This document shows, piece after piece, positions 15,161 to 17,611 of a stretch of 17,611 bases of DNA. A program made the position numbers and the translations under genes. Origin of the DNA: DASRHY01 sp046765875 (GTDB lineage Bacteria; Actinomycetota; Actinomycetes; Propionibacteriales; Kribbellaceae); NCBI GenBank assembly GCA_046765875.1, contig JBKPSJ010000203.1, positions 1 to 17,611 on the forward strand, given 5' to 3'. Under the pieces are notes generated by a model. The model did not search any database and was not told where the DNA came from. It saw nothing but the letters and a program-made list of their open reading frames with translations. Numbering within the stretch: position 1 is the stretch's first letter; each line of letters opens with the position of its first letter.

Positions 15161-15179
15161 GTGCTCGAGCGAGATCACA

Positions 15180-15758
15180 ATGCGGAAGCTGATCGCCGGG
15201 ATGCAGATCTCCGTCGATGGCAGGATCGCGGGATCCGCGGGCTATGCCGACTGGGTCGAAGGCTGGGGCGACAACTTCGAGCTGATGCCACAGATCGACG
15301 CCTGCGTGCTCGGCGGCGGCATGTACCCGAGCCACGAGCAGTACTGGACCGCGATCGAGCAGGCCGAGCCGGGCAAGCCTCTGCCCGACACAGGCACGGT
15401 GCCGACAGCGTCTGAGGTCGAATGGGCCCGCTTCGCCGCACAGGTCCCGCACTACGTCCTGTCGACCACCCTGACTTCTGCGAACTGGGGCCGGACGCAC
15501 TTCCTGCGCAGCCTCGACGAGGTCGCCATGCTCAAGGAGCAACCGGGCAAGGACATCTACCTGATCGGCGGCGCTCGAACGACGACGAACCTCATCGACG
15601 CCGGACTCGTCGAGGAGTTGCGCCTCCATGTCCATCCGCTGATCGCAGGAGACGGAAAGACACTCTTCCCGGCCACAGGGCGGCGCCGCCACCTCGAGCT
15701 CCGAAGCGTCCAGCAACTCGAAGACGGACGCGTCAGCGTGATCTACCGACTCGGCTGA
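15180..15758 (+). CDS. Dihydrofolate reductase family protein (RibD C-terminal domain fold)
   Basis: This 192-aa protein has the RibD_C/DHFR-like fold common in actinobacteria. The start MRKLIAGMQISVDGRIAG matches the family opening (usually K-x-x-x-x-x-x-S-L-D-G). DACVLGGGMY is the first nucleotide-proximal strand, and KDIYLIGGARTTTNLIDAGLVEEL is the hallmark late GG motif and helix, followed by LHVHPLIAGDGKTLFP. Members are probable NADPH-dependent reductases, but many have no known substrate and do not act in folate or riboflavin synthesis. The ATG at 15180 has only a weak ribosome-binding site (GAGCGAGA). It is divergent from the AraC-type regulator, which is therefore its likely controller. 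Confidence 0.9.
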   Translation: MRKLIAGMQISVDGRIAGSAGYADWVEGWGDNFELMPQIDACVLGGGMYPSHEQYWTAIEQAEPGKPLPDTGTVPTASEVEWARFAAQVPHYVLSTTLTSANWGRTHFLRSLDEVAMLKEQPGKDIYLIGGARTTTNLIDAGLVEELRLHVHPLIAGDGKTLFPATGRRRHLELRSVQQLEDGRVSVIYRLG

Positions 15759-15772
15759 CCGGAGGCGGTCAG
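15755..15772. terminator. Candidate bidirectional terminator covering both stop codons
   Basis: CTGACC-GGAGGC-GGTCAG is a perfect 6-base-pair stem. It contains the stop of the reductase (15756-15758) in one arm and the stop of the convergent Crp-type gene (15769-15771) in the other. The two genes end only 10 bases apart. Confidence 0.45.
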
Positions 15773-16419
15773 GCGCGGCGGCGCAGGGCTTCCAGGTCGC
15801 GGACGATGATTCGGCCGCGGGCCAGATTGACGTGGTTGTTGGCCGTCAGCTCTTGCAGGACCTGATTGACCGTTGGCCGGGTGGTGCCGGCCATACCGGA
15901 CAGTGTCTTCTGGCTGAGCGGGATCTCCGTCGGGCTCGTACCATCGCCGAACTCTGTGCAGAGGTCGACGATGCGACGAATCACCCGCCGGTGCGCCGGT
16001 ACGAACAACACGTCCAAGAGCTCTTGGCCGAGCCGGTGGACCTGCTCGGCCAGGAGCTCGGCGATCAGGCGGTCGATGGACGGGTACCGGCGTCGCAACC
16101 GGTCCAGATGATCGCGACGCAGGATCAGTGTCTCGGTCGGTTCGATCGCGGTGATCGTGGAGGTACGACGCTCCGGCCTGGACAGCATCGAGAGTTCGCC
16201 GAAGCATTTGCCGGGGCCGAGGATCGCGACATCGACGCGCTCCGCGTTCGGGCTCATCAGGGTGACGAGGACCCGTCCCTTCGCGATCAGGTGCATCGAG
16301 TCGGCCGGGTCGCCCTCGTGGACAATCACCTCGTTGCGGCCGAATTCGCGTCGCCGCAGGTCGGCCAGTAATTGGGCGCGATCCTCAGGATCGAGCACGG
16401 CCAGCACCGGGAAGTCCAC
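15769..16419 (-). CDS. Crp/Fnr-family transcriptional regulator
   Basis: This 216-aa regulator has an N-terminal cyclic-nucleotide-binding barrel (about residues 5-115) and a C-terminal winged helix (about 140-210). The phosphate-binding cassette reads CFGELSML followed by RPERRTST. It keeps the FGE and a later arginine, so ligand binding is plausible, but the usual R-A/T-A end is R-T-S. The DNA-recognition helix lies in LSGMAGTTRPTVNQVLQEL. The GTG at 16419 gives the normal family start (DFPVLAVLDPEDRAQL); a TTG at 16455 would add 12 residues, and neither start has an ideal ribosome-binding site. It is divergent from the secreted protease, with an interrupted palindrome between them. No Fnr-type cysteine cluster is present. 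Confidence 0.9.
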   Translation of the reverse strand: MDFPVLAVLDPEDRAQLLADLRRREFGRNEVIVHEGDPADSMHLIAKGRVLVTLMSPNAERVDVAILGPGKCFGELSMLSRPERRTSTITAIEPTETLILRRDHLDRLRRRYPSIDRLIAELLAEQVHRLGQELLDVLFVPAHRRVIRRIVDLCTEFGDGTSPTEIPLSQKTLSGMAGTTRPTVNQVLQELTANNHVNLARGRIIVRDLEALRRRA

Positions 16420-16495
16420 GCTGCGAGTATTTCTCCGCGCGGTGCGGCGAGGCAATCGCCTGGGTCAGAGCGTGATCTTCGTTGCCGGCAAGGAG

Positions 16496-16517
16496 AAGTG
16501 TTCGCATGCCGACACTT
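16496..16517. promoter_or_regulatory. Candidate operator between the crp-type gene and the protease
   Basis: AAGTGT-N2-GCATGC-N2-ACACTT has both the outer arms and the central six bases symmetric about the same centre, so 18 of 22 positions obey the dyad. It lies 77 bases upstream of the regulator start and 88 bases upstream of the protease start. The spacing differs from the classical TGTGA-N6-TCACA Crp site. Confidence 0.4.
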
Positions 16518-16592
16518 GCGGTGTCATCACGCCGACGCATGTTTGGAGCGGCTCCGACGGACAGTGCTTCTACAAGGCATTCCGCCCGATTC

Positions 16593-16597
16593 AGGAG
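16593..16597 (+). promoter_or_regulatory. Ribosome-binding site of the secreted protease
   Basis: AGGAG lies eight bases before the ATG at 16606. It supports this start over the in-frame ATG at 16711, which has no ribosome-binding site. Confidence 0.65.
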
Positions 16598-16605
16598 CGC
16601 AAATC

Positions 16606-17611
16606 ATGAGCACACACCGACACTCGACCAGCCACTCGATCGGTCAGACAACCGCGGCCACGACCCACCGCCGGCACACGAGGTACCTGTGTCGGACATG
16701 TCGCTACCGGATGCCCGTCAAGATGCTTACCATGGCGCTGGCCCTCGCCGGGTCCACCGCGGTGACGCTCGCCGCCCTGCCCACTGGGTCCGCGGCCGCG
16801 GTTCCCAAGGCCGCTGCGAGCTCCGGCATGTTCCAGGCACTGCAGCGCGACCTGGGTCTGTCCGCCGACGCCGCGCAGGCGCGGATCGCCAACGAGAACG
16901 CCGCGGCCAAGGCCGAGAAGGTCCTGGCCCCGCACCTCGGTGGAAACTTCGCCGGCGCCTGGTACGACAGCGCCTCCGGCAAACTCGTGGTCGCCGTCAA
17001 CAGCGCATCCCGGGTCCACCAGATCCAGGCCGCCGGCGCGACCGCCAATGTCGTGCAGCTCAGCGCCGCACAGCTCGACGCCAAGAAGCAGTCGCTCGAC
17101 AAGGCAATCGCGTCCGCGCCCGCCTCGGTGGCCGGCTTGTACGTCGACGTCGAAGCCAACTCCGTCGTTGCCTCGGTCGTCGGCTCCGATGCCGCCGGTT
17201 CCGCCTGGGCTGCCAGCCACGGCGCCAAGGTCGAAAACGTCGCGCAGGTCCCGAAGACGCTGTGGAGCCTGATCGGCGGCCAGGCCATCCAGAACACCCA
17301 GGCCCGCTGCTCCATCGCGTTCAGCGCCCGGTCCGCCAGTGCCACCCCGTACATCCTCACCGCGGGTCATTGCGGTCAGCTGGGCGGCACTTGGAGCGGC
17401 TCCGGCGGAACGATCGGTCCGTTGGCCGCGTACAACTTCCCCCGTGACGACTTCGCCGCGATCCAGGTCACCTCGACCGCCGCGGTGCAGACCGCACTGG
17501 TCGACCAGTACTCCGGCAGCAACGTGACCGTGGCCGGTTCGGACGAGGCGGCCGTGGGCTCGAGCATCTGCCGTTCCGGCTCAACGACCGGCTGGCACTG
17601 CGGCGTGATCC
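16606..17611 (+). CDS. Secreted S1-family serine protease with prodomain (streptogrisin/alpha-lytic type), 3' truncated
   Basis: The reading frame is open from ATG 16606 to the window end (335 codons). It encodes a long basic N-region of about 40 residues, a Sec-type hydrophobic core (LTMALALAGSTAVTLAALP) with a likely cleavage near GSAAA, and a prodomain to about residue 222. The mature protease would begin near IGGQAIQNTQARCSIAF at residue 223, as in streptogrisins. The catalytic histidine is H255 in TAGHC and the likely catalytic aspartate is D282 in RDDFAAI. Cysteines pair as expected (RCSIAF with AGHC; ICRSGSTTGWHC). The GDSGG serine lies beyond the window. The N-region unusually holds a CRTC motif (C29, C32). 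It would be an extracellular endopeptidase that self-processes its prodomain. Confidence 0.9.
   Translation, partial: MSTHRHSTSHSIGQTTAATTHRRHTRYLCRTCRYRMPVKMLTMALALAGSTAVTLAALPTGSAAAVPKAAASSGMFQALQRDLGLSADAAQARIANENAAAKAEKVLAPHLGGNFAGAWYDSASGKLVVAVNSASRVHQIQAAGATANVVQLSAAQLDAKKQSLDKAIASAPASVAGLYVDVEANSVVASVVGSDAAGSAWAASHGAKVENVAQVPKTLWSLIGGQAIQNTQARCSIAFSARSASATPYILTAGHCGQLGGTWSGSGGTIGPLAAYNFPRDDFAAIQVTSTAAVQTALVDQYSGSNVTVAGSDEAAVGSSICRSGSTTGWHCGVI

Noticed and set aside
16496..16517. Classical Crp site for the adjacent Crp/Fnr-type regulator
   Set aside because: GTG and CAC are 12 bases apart rather than the 8 of TGTGA-N6-TCACA, so it is listed only as an unassigned operator.
16482..17447. 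A 321-codon Arg-rich open frame on the plus strand
   Set aside because: It is the wrong frame of the secreted protease; the true frame has a signal peptide, prodomain and catalytic His and Asp.
1..17611. CRISPR arrays, rRNA genes and complete insertion sequences
   Set aside because: No regularly spaced repeats, rRNA-like sequence or transposase motifs were found on either strand by reading.

Overview
The window is high-GC DNA with strong G/C preference at third codon positions, frequent GTG and TTG starts, and protein families typical of soil actinomycetes: a DrrAB-like exporter, an ECF41 sigma factor with a fused SnoaL-like domain, an EntS-like MFS protein with a monooxygenase-like tail, and a streptogrisin-type protease. 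I infer a chromosomal or accessory region of an actinomycete and cannot name the genus from sequence alone.

Layout: (1) 1-6094, plus strand: a sugar-utilisation operon with the end of a sugar-binding protein, a double-domain ABC ATPase, an RbsC-like permease, a GH35/GH42-like beta-glycosidase and an unrecognised 262-aa protein. The genes overlap or are 1-11 bases apart. (2) 6095-8314: the N-terminal stub of a tyrosine recombinase, an MFS exporter, and an intergenic region dense in inverted repeats. (3) 8315-9327: an aldo/keto reductase gene broken by a single-base frameshift. (4) 9488-12399: a two-gene ABC exporter (minus strand) divergent from an ECF41 sigma factor (plus strand). (5) 12400-13188: the C-terminal remnant of a flavin/NAD oxidoreductase and a doubtful reading frame. 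(6) 13189-15758: an intact aldo/keto reductase, an AraC-family regulator, and a divergent RibD/DHFR-like reductase. (7) 15769-17611: a Crp/Fnr-family regulator divergent from a secreted S1 serine protease that runs off the end.

The strongest regulatory observation lies between the exporter and the sigma factor. Two divergent copies of GGTCACG-N16-CGTCC face away from each other, one in front of each gene. This matches what I recall of ECF41/SigJ-type promoters, so the sigma factor probably controls both itself and the exporter. The two regulatory motifs described for the ECF41 C-terminal domain also look altered here.

Several genes are broken (integrase stub, frameshifted reductase, oxidoreductase tail), so the middle of the window looks like a turnover zone between a clean catabolic operon and a set of regulator/target pairs.
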